A stretch of DNA of 64,000 nt from Lepidonotus clava (lineage: Eukaryota; Annelida; Polychaeta; Phyllodocida; Polynoidae). The stretch lies in contig OW387140.1 in the NCBI GenBank assembly GCA_936440205.1, forward strand, positions 31,183,659-31,247,658, in the 5' to 3' direction. Shown in pieces: positions 24,801 to 32,345 of the stretch. Made by a program: the position numbers and the translations under genes. The notes under the pieces were generated by a model, which was given only the letters and a program-made list of their open reading frames with translations, did not search any database and had not been told where the DNA came from. How positions within the stretch are numbered: the first letter of the stretch is position 1; each line of letters starts with the position of its first letter.

Positions 24801-24817
24801 GAAACCATCACGACCAT
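8982..24817 (-). CDS. RREB1: RREB1 orthologue, whole gene model (16 coding exons)
   Basis: This is a multi-zinc-finger nuclear transcription factor. In vertebrates RREB1 binds C-rich Ras-responsive elements and works with SMADs; the fly orthologue is hindsight/pebbled. Joined coding exons are 24799-24817, 19891-19979, 19111-19533, 18555-18744, 17754-18187, 17317-17486, 15376-16409, 14963-15140, 13657-14704, 12888-13185, 12106-12621, 11668-11841, 11144-11310, 10057-10747, 9515-9696 and 8982-9155. Every junction is GT-AG and phase-consistent, and the sum is 5787 nt (1928 residues plus TGA). I count 21 C2H2 fingers, more than I recall for human RREB1. Diagnostic conserved stretches include [57 protein letters not shown] and [18 protein letters not shown], in the same order as human RREB1. 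The body is very secure. The first exon is inferred: an alternative lies at 50183-50198, and an ATG inside exon 2 is also possible. Confidence 0.93.
9515..9696 (-). CDS. RREB1: RREB1 coding exon 15, finger 21
   Basis: Residues 1811-1871. Linker GERPFEC leads into the last finger ([21 protein letters not shown]), matching human CERTFTLKHSLVRHQRIH. A Gly/Ala/Ser/Asp-rich tail follows, ending FFNSQK. Acceptor CTTACAG|GAGAAC, donor CAGAAG|GTGCGT, phase 0 out. Confidence 0.96.
10057..10747 (-). CDS. RREB1: RREB1 coding exon 14, fingers 18 to 20
   Basis: Residues 1581-1810. It starts acidic (DEDEDSKDG), passes a Ser/Thr/Pro-rich tract of TTS and TPA runs, then finger 18 ([21 protein letters not shown]), finger 19 ([22 protein letters not shown]), a helix-like linker, and finger 20 ([21 protein letters not shown]). 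Finger 20 is almost identical to human [18 protein letters not shown] and anchors the C-terminal pair of the family. Acceptor TTTTAG|GATGAG; donor ACTG|GTAAGT in the HTG linker. Confidence 0.96.
11144..11310 (-). CDS. RREB1: RREB1 coding exon 13, end of finger 17
   Basis: Residues 1525-1580. It supplies the helix and histidines of finger 17 ([14 protein letters not shown]), then an acidic, Asn/Thr-rich linker ending AKRLEFG. Acceptor CATCCAG|GTAAC and donor TTGGG|GTAAGT give phase 1 in and phase 0 out. Finger 17 uses a 13-residue loop between its second Cys and first His, one more than the common form. I see no clear human counterpart for this finger. Confidence 0.92.
11668..11841 (-). CDS. 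RREB1: RREB1 coding exon 12, finger 16 and part of 17
   Basis: Residues 1467-1524, found by translating the interval between acceptor CTTACAG|GTCAAAAG and donor GGAG|GTAGGT. It opens with the linker QKPFKC, then finger 16 ([23 protein letters not shown]), close to human CQKCDAFFSTKSNCERHQLRKHG. The start of finger 17 follows ([13 protein letters not shown]), with its histidines in the next exon. Phase 1 to phase 1, length divisible by three. Confidence 0.94.
12106..12621 (-). CDS. RREB1: RREB1 coding exon 11, finger 15
   Basis: Residues 1295-1466. Its N-terminal half ([19 protein letters not shown]) parallels human SIEKMLATTDTNKFSPFL. A Ser/Glu/Asp-rich acidic linker follows, then a basic [11 protein letters not shown] (human AKRNSYTNC) and finger 15 ([21 protein letters not shown]; human [21 protein letters not shown]). 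The exon ends in the HTG linker in phase 1. Acceptor CTCCAG|GGTCGG, donor ACTG|GTAAGT. Confidence 0.96.
12842..12871 (-). repeat. 30-base homopolymer (A30 on the transcript) beside a splice donor
   Basis: Thirty uninterrupted T on the plus strand, so A30 in the RREB1 pre-mRNA, beginning about 16 bases after the exon-10 donor in a 266-bp intron. It could be the tail of a retroposed insert, but no SINE-like body is evident in the intron. Length may be unreliable if sequenced with short reads. Confidence 0.9.
12888..13185 (-). CDS. RREB1: RREB1 coding exon 10, fingers 13 (end) and 14
   Basis: Residues 1196-1294. It completes finger 13 (LQVHIRSH) and carries finger 14 ([22 protein letters not shown]), then a Pro/Val/Thr-rich tail ending RHSFGG. 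I do not recall this finger pair at this position in human RREB1, so it may be an ancestral pair lost in vertebrates or a lineage gain. Acceptor TTCCAG|CTCCAA, donor GGAG|GTGAGT. The donor is followed after about 16 bases by a 30-base homopolymer A run in the intron. Confidence 0.93.
13657..14704 (-). CDS. RREB1: RREB1 coding exon 9, fingers 10 (end) to 13 (start), CtBP motifs
   Basis: Residues 846-1195. It starts with the conserved [13 protein letters not shown] (human RKKHLKATRKDIE), then finger 11 ([21 protein letters not shown]) and finger 12 ([22 protein letters not shown]). A long Ser/Pro/Thr-rich linker follows with two CtBP-type motifs: [10 protein letters not shown] (about 14092-14113) and [10 protein letters not shown] (about 13944-13964). 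The human protein has PLDFS and PIDLS in the same order, which suggests CtBP-corepressor recruitment is an old property. The exon ends inside finger 13 ([13 protein letters not shown]|). Acceptor TTCTTAG|G, donor AAAG|GTATGC. Confidence 0.96.
14963..15140 (-). CDS. RREB1: RREB1 coding exon 8, fingers 8 (end), 9, 10 (start)
   Basis: Residues 787-846. It completes finger 8 (IHERTH), holds finger 9 ([21 protein letters not shown]) and most of finger 10 ([18 protein letters not shown]). These are among the best conserved RREB1 fingers (human [18 protein letters not shown] and FTVKANCERHLRKKH). Acceptor CTTCAG|TTCACG, donor GTCAG|GTAAG in phase 2. Confidence 0.96.
15376..16409 (-). CDS. RREB1: RREB1 coding exon 7, fingers 5 (end), 6, 7, 8 (start)
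   Basis: One of the two large exons, residues 442-786. The order is: end of finger 5; a conserved non-finger block [16 protein letters not shown] with AWCDEN, matching human GFHDLGFTDFSCRKFP; finger 6 ([21 protein letters not shown]); a divergent finger 7 ([21 protein letters not shown]); the motif [10 protein letters not shown]; a charged Lys/Glu/Ser stretch; an Arg/Gln/Glu-rich helix near residues 627-672 that looks like a coiled coil; the conserved LADIQQIL near residue 682; and the first part of finger 8. Donor AAAA|GTAAGT splits finger 8. The coiled-coil-like helix is not a part of human RREB1 that I recall. Confidence 0.95.
17317..17486 (-). CDS. RREB1: RREB1 coding exon 6, finger 4 and most of finger 5
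   Basis: Residues 386-442. Finger 4 reads [21 protein letters not shown], matching human [21 protein letters not shown]. Finger 5 ([18 protein letters not shown]) is cut by the intron after the first His; its last His is supplied by the next exon (FEEH). Acceptor CTCCAG|GAGACA, donor CACAA|GTAAGT. The frame runs straight into an in-frame TAA inside the intron, confirming the donor. Confidence 0.95.
17754..18187 (-). CDS. RREB1: RREB1 coding exon 5, finger 3 and basic linker
   Basis: Residues 241-385. It begins with the linker GERPFKC and finger 3 ([21 protein letters not shown]), matching human [17 protein letters not shown] long linker follows with a basic [10 protein letters not shown] stretch, the counterpart of human SSKRKLSHD, and a second basic SAKRRTFE, both possible nuclear-localisation signals. 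The rest is Ser/Pro/Thr-rich and ends NDSVKQ. Acceptor TTGCAG|GTGAAC, donor AACAG|GTGAGT, phase 0. Confidence 0.96.
18555..18744 (-). CDS. RREB1: RREB1 coding exon 4, fingers 1 and 2
   Basis: Residues 178-240. Finger 1 is [21 protein letters not shown] and is followed by finger 2, whose core [13 protein letters not shown] is nearly identical to human RREB1 finger 2. Both have the C-x2-C-x12-H-x3-H spacing. The exon ends in the phase-1 position of the inter-finger linker (HSG|ERP), a splice site used repeatedly in this gene. Acceptor TTCTAG|ATC; donor CAG|GTAGG. Confidence 0.96.
19111..19533 (-). CDS. RREB1: RREB1 coding exon 3, acidic/Ser-rich linker
   Basis: Phase 0 at both ends: acceptor CATAAG|ATATATG, donor GATAAG|GTAGG. 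It encodes residues 37-177. The exon opens with an acidic patch ([11 protein letters not shown]), then a Gln/Leu/Arg helix-like part ([20 protein letters not shown]), a second acidic part, and a Ser/Thr/Pro-rich tail ending in a basic RRKTDK before the first finger. It has no finger and is longer than the matching human region. Such disordered N-terminal segments evolve fast, so identity rests on position and splice phase rather than similarity. Confidence 0.88.
19891..19979 (-). CDS. RREB1: RREB1 coding exon 2
   Basis: Acceptor TTTCAG|TGGCG and donor AAAG|GTAAG bound an exon giving residues about 7-36: a Pro/Gly-rich start, then an acidic and basic stretch ending NEKNKSTK. No domain is recognised. 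It corresponds to the low-complexity region before the first finger in vertebrate RREB1. The incoming phase requires one base from a first coding exon. An internal ATG (in EEMVTL) could act as start if the upstream exon is non-coding. The exon is more G+C-rich than the introns beside it. Confidence 0.75.
21141..21557 (+). promoter_or_regulatory. Homotypic CAGGTG E-box cluster
   Basis: Six CAGGTG hexamers, all in the same orientation (21141, 21184, 21204, 21229, 21392, 21552), plus two CAGGTA, within about 420 bp. About 0.1 per orientation is expected by chance. CAGGTG is the core bound by Snail, ZEB and E-protein factors. More E-boxes follow at 22604, 22654, 22727 and 22925. Confidence 0.4.
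21729..22289. promoter_or_regulatory. Dense GATA-factor site cluster (candidate enhancer)
   Basis: Sites at 21729 (TGATAAC), 21821-21836 (CTGATAA and TTATCAG inverted, two bases apart), 21861 (TGATAAG), 21905 (CTTATCA), 21957 (CTTATCT), 22254 and 22283 (TGATAAG): eight GATA sites in 560 bp. The strong form TGATAAG (either strand) occurs five times where under 0.1 would be expected. The paired arrangement at 21821 is a known high-affinity layout for two-finger GATA factors. Confidence 0.5.
23540..23553 (+). promoter_or_regulatory. CTCF-like core CCACTAGGGGGCGC
   Basis: Matches the bilaterian CTCF core consensus CCASYAGRKGGCRS at all fourteen positions. It lies in the intron between the proximal first coding exon and exon 2, so it could mark a domain boundary or promoter-enhancer anchor. 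Occupancy is unknown. Confidence 0.4.
24712..24773. repeat. (CCA)n trinucleotide repeat
   Basis: Impure CCA/CCG repeat directly beside the proximal candidate first exon (on its intronic side). It keeps the antisense frame open as a Gly/Val-rich shadow, so the open frame through it is not evidence of coding. Confidence 0.85.
24799..24817 (-). CDS. RREB1: RREB1 candidate first coding exon, proximal (MVVMVS)
   Basis: A short open frame starting ATGGTCGTGATGG reads MVVMVS and then meets a good donor, CAG|GTGAGT. It leaves a single G, which completes a valine codon with the TG that opens the next exon at 19979, so the phase fits exactly. Human RREB1 has a similar short MSAVMSV segment near its N-terminus, which is weak support. 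The frame stays open past the donor to 24395, but that extension is low-complexity and unlike RREB1. The exon sits next to a GC-rich block. Its tail GTTTCAG|GT recurs in the exon at 50183-50198. Start choice is inference; transcript data would be needed. Confidence 0.5.
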
Positions 24818-26379
24818 GCTAAGGGCGTTCAGCTGGTGGGGGTAAAACTGCTTGTAAATCCCTATGTCTCCGTAGACTTGATCATGTCCATGTGTCTCTC
24901 TCTTCTATGTAGTTAAGTGTATTAGATCCTTATTGTATAATGGTAGTGTAATCTCCAGGGTGGGGTGTGTCTCTGTAATGTGTATTGGATGGGTTGTATG
25001 TATGTAAGTAACGTTGTTACCCTCTCGGGGATTTCTCATCAACTGACTCCCCCACCTGAGCGTCGGATTCCTATATACCGAGTGCCAGCATCCCGTCCTG
25101 GCCGCAGCTACTACCTGTGCAAGCGCCACCCCCTCCCACCTCGCCGCGTTACCTTTCCGCGACCTCACTCTCCGCGTTGGGTCACCTGGTTGGTGCTCAG
25201 CGGAGCGGGACGGCCTACAGGGCGCTGGGGAACCATATACAGACACGGGGGGAGGGGAGAGTCATGGTTGGCTGCGTCCAGTCGATCTCCAGACTGTATT
25301 GGGTGGACGAACTGGGCTGGGGTGAGGAGGTAGGAGGGGGAGGTAACCATGGCAACCATACGGCATGCCCATACAGGGATGGGGAGGATGCGGTGCCCCA
25401 CCTGAAATACCTGAACCCTTGGAGTAGAACCAGGAGGCAGGTGAAGCTAAGTGGTGCTCGAACAACTCTTGTCCAGGCTCTCGTGCCTACTTCTAAAAGA
25501 CGGTGCCGCCACTCAAAGCCTTGATTAGTTTACAGCCTCCTTCCTATATTGTTAAAACCTGACCGCTCTCTGGGCTATATTTCTATTGAAAACCATAATT
25601 TACATACGTTTTGTATGAAACTATTCCGCGCTGTAATCATTGAGGAAACAATTAAAATGTTCAGGAAACTTAAATGAATTTCTTATTTTGCTCGAAAGTA
25701 TGTATAAGATCCTGTACGTGCTATGTGTATAAATAGAGACCAAAGGACAAAGCAATAAATAATGTTTAGTATGCTATGTTGTGGGTGGATCAACTAGTTC
25801 TGTTCTTTCTTTGGATCAATCGGTGCCTGGCTCGACCAGGTAATCGGAACGAAATTGTATTTGTGTGGTAAGGAAACGATAAGAAACTATACTTTTTATT
25901 CGCCTCCCACGTTAACCATCCGATACACGACGCAAGTCGAATTCACATTAGAAATAATTTGCACAGCCACGCCAACGCATGGGTGTGAACATCTCTTCGA
26001 CCTGGGTGTGAATGTTTGTCACACCTCGTTCTGATCATGCATGCCATTCAGAATTCACACCTCCACACTTCGGACTTCTGAAGCGTTCACCATGGGGGGC
26101 AGCAACAACAGCGATGGTTCGCACGGTGGGCACTAGAGGGGGGTATTGGGAAATAGGACCATTAATTTGGGCGTCTCTCACCTTTGTAGCAGAGAGGGTG
26201 TGGGAACGCTGGGCTAAGGTTATGTCACCTGTGTGAGGGGGCGGTAGGAGCTGGGGCAGGCGTGACTGCTGACCATTCTCCAGACACCTTGGATTCCCCT
26301 GAGAGCAGTGCTGTGTTACAGTGTGACTGCTGACATGTTTAATGCTAGTTCAGCTCCACCGAACGCTCATTGCAGATGT

Positions 26380-26556
26380 GGATATGGGACGGGTATGGTT
26401 AGGTATTGTAGATAGGGATATCGGACCGGTATGGTTAGGTATCATTAATGAATATTATTGGAGGACACATATTACTAGGTATTATTGATTGGTATCATAG
26501 GGGAATAGGTCTGGTTAGGTGTTATTAATTGGTATTATTGGAGGGTATGGTTAGGC
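26380..26556. repeat. Decayed minisatellite with GGTATGGTTAGGTATT-type units
   Basis: Several degenerate copies of a roughly 50-bp unit built from GGTATGGTTAGGTATTATT and GATTGGTATTATTGGAG. Copies have diverged by substitutions and small gaps, so the array is old. Confidence 0.6.
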
Positions 26557-29500
26557 ACTAGGGCCTATCCCTATTACGACAAAGAACAATGTTCACTGCA
26601 TTGAATGCATTAGGGCTGTTTGCTTATTGAGTGTTTTCTGTGAGGTGTTGGTAATTCCATTGAGATCATCCACTGGGAGTCTCTTTAACACTAGCTTCCC
26701 ATCCTTCAAGATCACGATCTTTTAAACATATTTTTTAATTATAGCAATTATAGCCATCGAAAGGTACGGGAATCCCAGCGTCATGATGCGAGGCCCAGGG
26801 AGGGGCTCAGCCATGCGTGTCATTTGAAGCTCTCAGATGTGTATCACAACACCCATCATGTGTGGCAATTGTTTGGTGGGGCGTTATAACAATGTAACCC
26901 AGACCGACAGGGGATGTCATCATTACGTTATCACACCTTTACCACTTCACGTGTCTGCGATGGTAATCTGGTTATAGATAAGAATTACGTCAAATTATAT
27001 AATATGGTTACTATTATAAGCTTAGAAGTACCATCTTTATAGTAACATTTTTTATGGAAAATATCAAATAGACTACCGCTGCTACAAATACCAATCCAGC
27101 CCATGCTTACAAATCCAAGAAAAACTGTAATAATTGGTCAATATACCGTTACTTATTTCCAATCCACAATACCAGGGAGTCTCGTAATTTTCTTCTTAAC
27201 CTAGCTACTGGGTATCACCAGCGGATTAAAGCGGCGAAAACACCAATTGTAAGATTATGTGTATCAAAGCCGGAGATTAGTGAGTAAAAGGTTGGCGGCG
27301 CAAGCGGGGGAAGCGGGCATCAAAGGTGGGCGCCGACACCTGCTAAGAGGCTGGATGCTGCTGCAGCGTCCCCCCACCCAACCTTCCCACTCTTAATCCA
27401 TCTTACGCCCACATACTAGATGATTCATGTGACCCCCGCCTGATGTTTTAACCCCGGGGGTCAAATACCCCCCACCCCCACCCCTCCACTAACAACCAAA
27501 TAACTTGTATTGGTTGTATACACTGATAGCGGGCCGTACCTGTCTCAGCCTGCCGGGCGGCACCCTTTGATGTACCGTTGGGTAAAACACAAATACAGGT
27601 GTGGTCATTGCTGGTCAACCTTGGTCAACCCGCCCCATCACCTGTGCTTTATACTCCGGTGGAATGTCAATCCATACCAATAGTGGCAATAGCCCACGCC
27701 ACAGCTATGTCAGGTGGGTGGGGAGTGAGAGGAAGGATGGGGAAATAGGGAAATAGTTGGGGAAAGTGGCTCTCATGCAGGAACACAGTCGCCTTTCCTG
27801 TATCAGTCAATCGTATGGAAGAAAACATACAGATTACAGTACATTGCATGAGTTTTATGTTTTAACAAAAAGGGGAAAGTATAACGCCGTTAACACAGTG
27901 ATCCATCTCCCAAACTAGCATCCTCGACTAAGATTCTACTGATGAGGTACTATTCATGAGCAGCTGATGGAAGTAGGCACGAGGGAGCTGCAGGAGTATG
28001 CATACAAAACAGCATGGTCACAACTTAACGTTCTATGCATGTAATTCCAGAAGTGGGAGTATTATATTTCGAAAATTAGTATTTACCTTGTTTTTGTTGC
28101 CAACTTATTGCCATTTGAATTTTAATGGATATTATTAAAAGATTATGATTGTGATTCATAGAATGGTTAAGTACACAGGCAAATTTGTGGATTACAGTAT
28201 TCAACTTGCTGTAGCATGTAGCCCGCATCCAATTGCAACCAGCCATCCCCTGTCACCCTTGTGCTTCCAGGACTCGGATCTGTTACCAGTATGTAGTTGT
28301 ATTTGTAGCAGACCTCCAGAGGAGTGATGAATGAGTCAGGGGTGGGGGAGGAGTGGAGCGGCTTGGTGTTGAGGCTGCAGCAGGGGGTGTTAATAGGATT
28401 GGGCTATTGTACTCGGTTCATTGTGTACGGACGCGATTAGCGGGGTGCTGCTCTCTGCCTGCTGCAGAATGCGGGGATTGGGGCAGGACTTAACATGCAC
28501 GACCGGGTCCGGCCACTCTGCTGTCACAACATTCTCTACTCAGGACCTGTTTCGAGGGCTTGTAGTAACAGAGTTGGGTGCAGATTGGGTTTGATGCTGG
28601 CTGCTGGGGTCACAGCGTGTCCCCAGAACCCCGCATACCTTCAGCATACACTGCCTCCAGTCATGTCCGTACACATACCTGTGCAACTATTTCCCTATCC
28701 ATTCTGACTCTACTTTCACAACCCCAAATTGCCCCATTGCCTTTTTGTCGTGGCTGTCTACATGCTGCAAGATATTTATATCCGCGTCGGGCATTGTATG
28801 GTATATCCGCATTGCAGGTATTACGTCGTGACTTGGTGCCTCGTTCTTAATAAATTACAGACACACGCATACACTATACATTATGGATGAATAGCAATAT
28901 TCTTGAGTAATTACCTAAATGATTTCAGTTTCATGTTTCTATTTGTATATTGACGTTTTTGTAATGTAAGTAGTACAGAAATTGGTCCATTATAGGCATA
29001 TTGCATTCGTCAATGATCTGTAGAATCGTTTTGGTCTTACAAGTATTTATAAACCCGTTAAGTATCACGTCAAATGTATGATATACATTAATGGGTGGGC
29101 GCTGACCAACGAAACGGCTATAGCTACATTCATGTTATCCTTCCAGGCTTGGCATGTATTTGTATTCAATCGGGGTAAGTACACAGGTCTGGTTCTGAGG
29201 CAGGTGGCATACGTGTACGAGTTGGAACAGGCATACAGCTTGCTGAAGAGGTTTGCCTATCCCTACTGACCATACATGCGACGCCTCACTTATTCCATTG
29301 TATCGAGCTTTAAGCCTTCGTGGCTCCATGCTGACCTGCCTTCAATAACCAATCAACTTCAATACATCTACACCCTTGGTCACCTATAAACTGCTTAACT
29401 ATTATGGTTTATGTCCAAGCTTATGTATTTACGTACGTGTATACATGGAAGAGGTAATGCACGCTATAAACAAAGCCATTATTAGTATTAATTAGTCAAG

Positions 29501-30917
29501 GGTATCTATTTTTGCACCAGATCGCATTAACATTATAAATATTTCAGATTTGAGGGTAAATGACATTCTGGTTTAAAAGAGAGAACCTATCATTTCCATC
29601 AGAGATTTATAAATCTTTAAAAATCAAAAACTATAGACCTTGTGCAGACGTGGTCACATGACCAATTTTTTGTGATCACCATGTGCTCTCCATGACCACG
29701 TGCATGGCTATTAAACAAATCTAGAAATAATGAATAATATATCATTAAAGTTATTCATTATGATATCATATGATAATTTTAGATACCCTCCACTAATGTT
29801 ACTGTTCCAGAAGTTTACATAATGTCAATATCAAGAATTCTAGATTGATCACCAACATAGCGCCCATACCCTTTTTGGCTATTGTGACGTCAACTGTACA
29901 ACGTCTATAGGATTAATATTCCATTACTGATTACTGCAGTCATGTTCAAGTTGTGCTATTCTATGCACATAGGCCTAAATGCGTCTATAAATCTTGAAAA
30001 TAAGAAAAATACCTTTATTGACAATGCATGGGACAGAAGGATATACATCATCATTTATACTTCCCTCTTATTCCTTCTTTGCTTTCCTTGGTTCTGCTTC
30101 ATTTTTTGCTTCCAGACCACAACTATGTGACACCTCAATCCCTCTTCAGTCTTGCTGCTGCAGATACTTTCTCTTCGGAGAATTTCCTATACTTCTTAGA
30201 ACTGAACAACTATATAGCCTAAACACTGAATGTTTAACATGAATGATCCATACACCATAGCAACGTTGATATTGGAGAGACTAACATCAGATATTGACAT
30301 GTAGGCCTATGGACACTGATATTGAATCACTCAGATGTGGACTTGCTATCAGATAGGGGCCTAGAGGTCAGGTACTGTTTTGACTTCTTTCCAGATATTA
30401 TCAGCTTCCTAATGTAAGCCTACTGTAATCCCCCATACTACTTAGTTCCTTTGATTGCAGACCGTGGCCATTAATGTACGCTCTACATCTTTTCATATGA
30501 GCTCTGGACACCATCTGTACATCTAAGTTGATCTATGGGCCTATATAGGGCTCGGCGAAAATACCTTATTTATGAGAGAGCAAATGATAACTATGCAATA
30601 GGCCTACAAGGAATCGAGCTTTATCTTCAACTCACTATTAATATCTTTAATGCCATATGCCATCCCGTGTCTTCTCCATAGTAAGAAACACCATTCTAAA
30701 CGAATTCTTAGGAATTCCAAACGTCAAAGATTCACAGTACAGAAATGCGAAAGTGCTCATACTTCAAAGTAGTACAGAACACATTCTTGTCCATGCCGAT
30801 CATCTCTGGACATCCGCATTACCTGAAGCACGACGCTGGCCCTTTTTTCATCAACTTCCGGTTGGTCGCTATGCCAACCCAAAACCACGCCCCCTACAGG
30901 AGTTTCTTTGAACTACA

Positions 30918-30931
30918 CCAGTAGATGGCGA
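30918..30931 (+). promoter_or_regulatory. CTCF-like core CCAGTAGATGGCGA
   Basis: Thirteen of fourteen positions match CCASYAGRKGGCRS (the last base differs). It has the same orientation as the site at 23540 and lies about 6 kb upstream of the proximal first exon. Confidence 0.3.
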
Positions 30932-31884
30932 GACTGGTATTGTCTTCGCTGGTGATTGCCGTGAGGGTAGCCGGAGGGAGGGCAACGCCGGATCCAGCTT
31001 TTAGGTATAGGCGTACTACCTTGAAAGGCACTTATCTGTCTGTACGACTTGTTCTTGGTTGTTAATAAAATTGTATTATCTCATATAGTTCATTAAAAAA
31101 CATAGAGCAATTGCAATATAGAAAGGACAGACGATGAACAACACTGTTTAGTATAGGCTTTGGACGGTGAAAAATAGTTTTAGATATATCATATTGCCCT
31201 ATACCACACATATAATGCATCATCAAGCGTCTCTAACGTTTTATCAGAAATCTTAAACTCCATCATAATCATTATGTAGTAGTCCATCATAATACAGAAA
31301 TAGCACCAAGGGCGGCATAGGGGCATGATGTTACACTATAGGTGTCCCTTGCCACGTGCCTCCTCCTTTCTCCTTCCCAAAGTTACAAACTCAAGGAGAC
31401 ACCATTGTCAGTTACTTATCATTACGACCCGAACACATTAACCACTTGGCTGAATCACTTAGAGCAGACGACAATTTTATACTTTTTACAGACCGCTGCC
31501 CTCCCACACGTAGACATTGAGGTGTACTGGAGTGTGAACCCACGGTAAGTCTGAAAGTCTTGCCAACTTAGAGACAAGTTTAAATTTTGTGCATCATCCC
31601 CTGAAGATTTCTCTGTCTGCATGAGTGCATTAGCACAAGTATTTCATCATGACGTGTCATTTAGATCTTGTACTTTTCCAACAAAGGAAAATGTAGAAGG
31701 ATGTACATTTATCATTAGGCTTTATTATAGGCTAATTATACTGTTGACATCAGCCTAATTCATAATATGTCAATAGCGTTAGGCATCATGGTATAATATT
31801 ATTATCTTCGACGTGTACATTCATGGAATACCGCAATGAAACATAACTCTTTTATGTAATGGAAAATATTTCCTGCAATCCAAA

Positions 31885-32345
31885 AATATCCTCACACAGC
31901 TTCCGCCTCTTCCCATCACGCCGTGCCTCCCCTCACCTGTCTCCATTCACCCACGCGTCGAGACGGCCGAGACAGGGAGAAAACAAAATATATGTCTGTC
32001 GAGGAGTTGGGGGTAGGGGCAAAGTTGAGAGGAGCTGGATCTAAAAAGCTGAGGACACGATCTCCCCACACGAGCTGGGCCTGGGGGTCGCCTGTCTGAG
32101 GTTACCGGCGTTGGACGGTCGGCCGGCGGTCGCCCTCCCTCCCTCCTCCCGCCCGCCCTCCCTCTACGGCCCGCCAGGAAGCTGCTGCCCCGACCACCCC
32201 CCTCCTTACCCCAACCTGCTTGATCCTCCTCACGATTTGCGTGGGGGGAGGGCAGGGACAGTGGAGAAGAGTGGTGGGCTGGTAGTGGGGGTACCTGGCG
32301 TCAGCTGGCACTGCATCCTGACTCGCCAAGCCGCAATTTAAGCAG
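31885..32345. promoter_or_regulatory. G+C- and CpG-rich block, possible promoter
   Basis: A sharp rise in G+C and CpG against an A+T-rich background, with CCTCCCTCCC and CCGCCC-type runs and several CGG/CCG words around 32095-32180. It could be an unmethylated promoter island for a non-coding 5' exon of RREB1 or another transcript. I find no convincing core promoter element. Confidence 0.25.

Larger units (their letters stand above)
24818..31850. other. Non-coding interval upstream of proximal first exon
   Basis: No supported gene. G+C-rich near 25.05-25.45 kb (candidate promoter side of the proximal exon, with TTCCGCGA and TCTCCGCG E2F-like words at 25156-25175). A decayed tandem repeat is at 26380-26556, an X-box relative at 25343-25356 and a CTCF-like core at 30918. 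Otherwise nothing recognisable. Confidence 0.5.
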
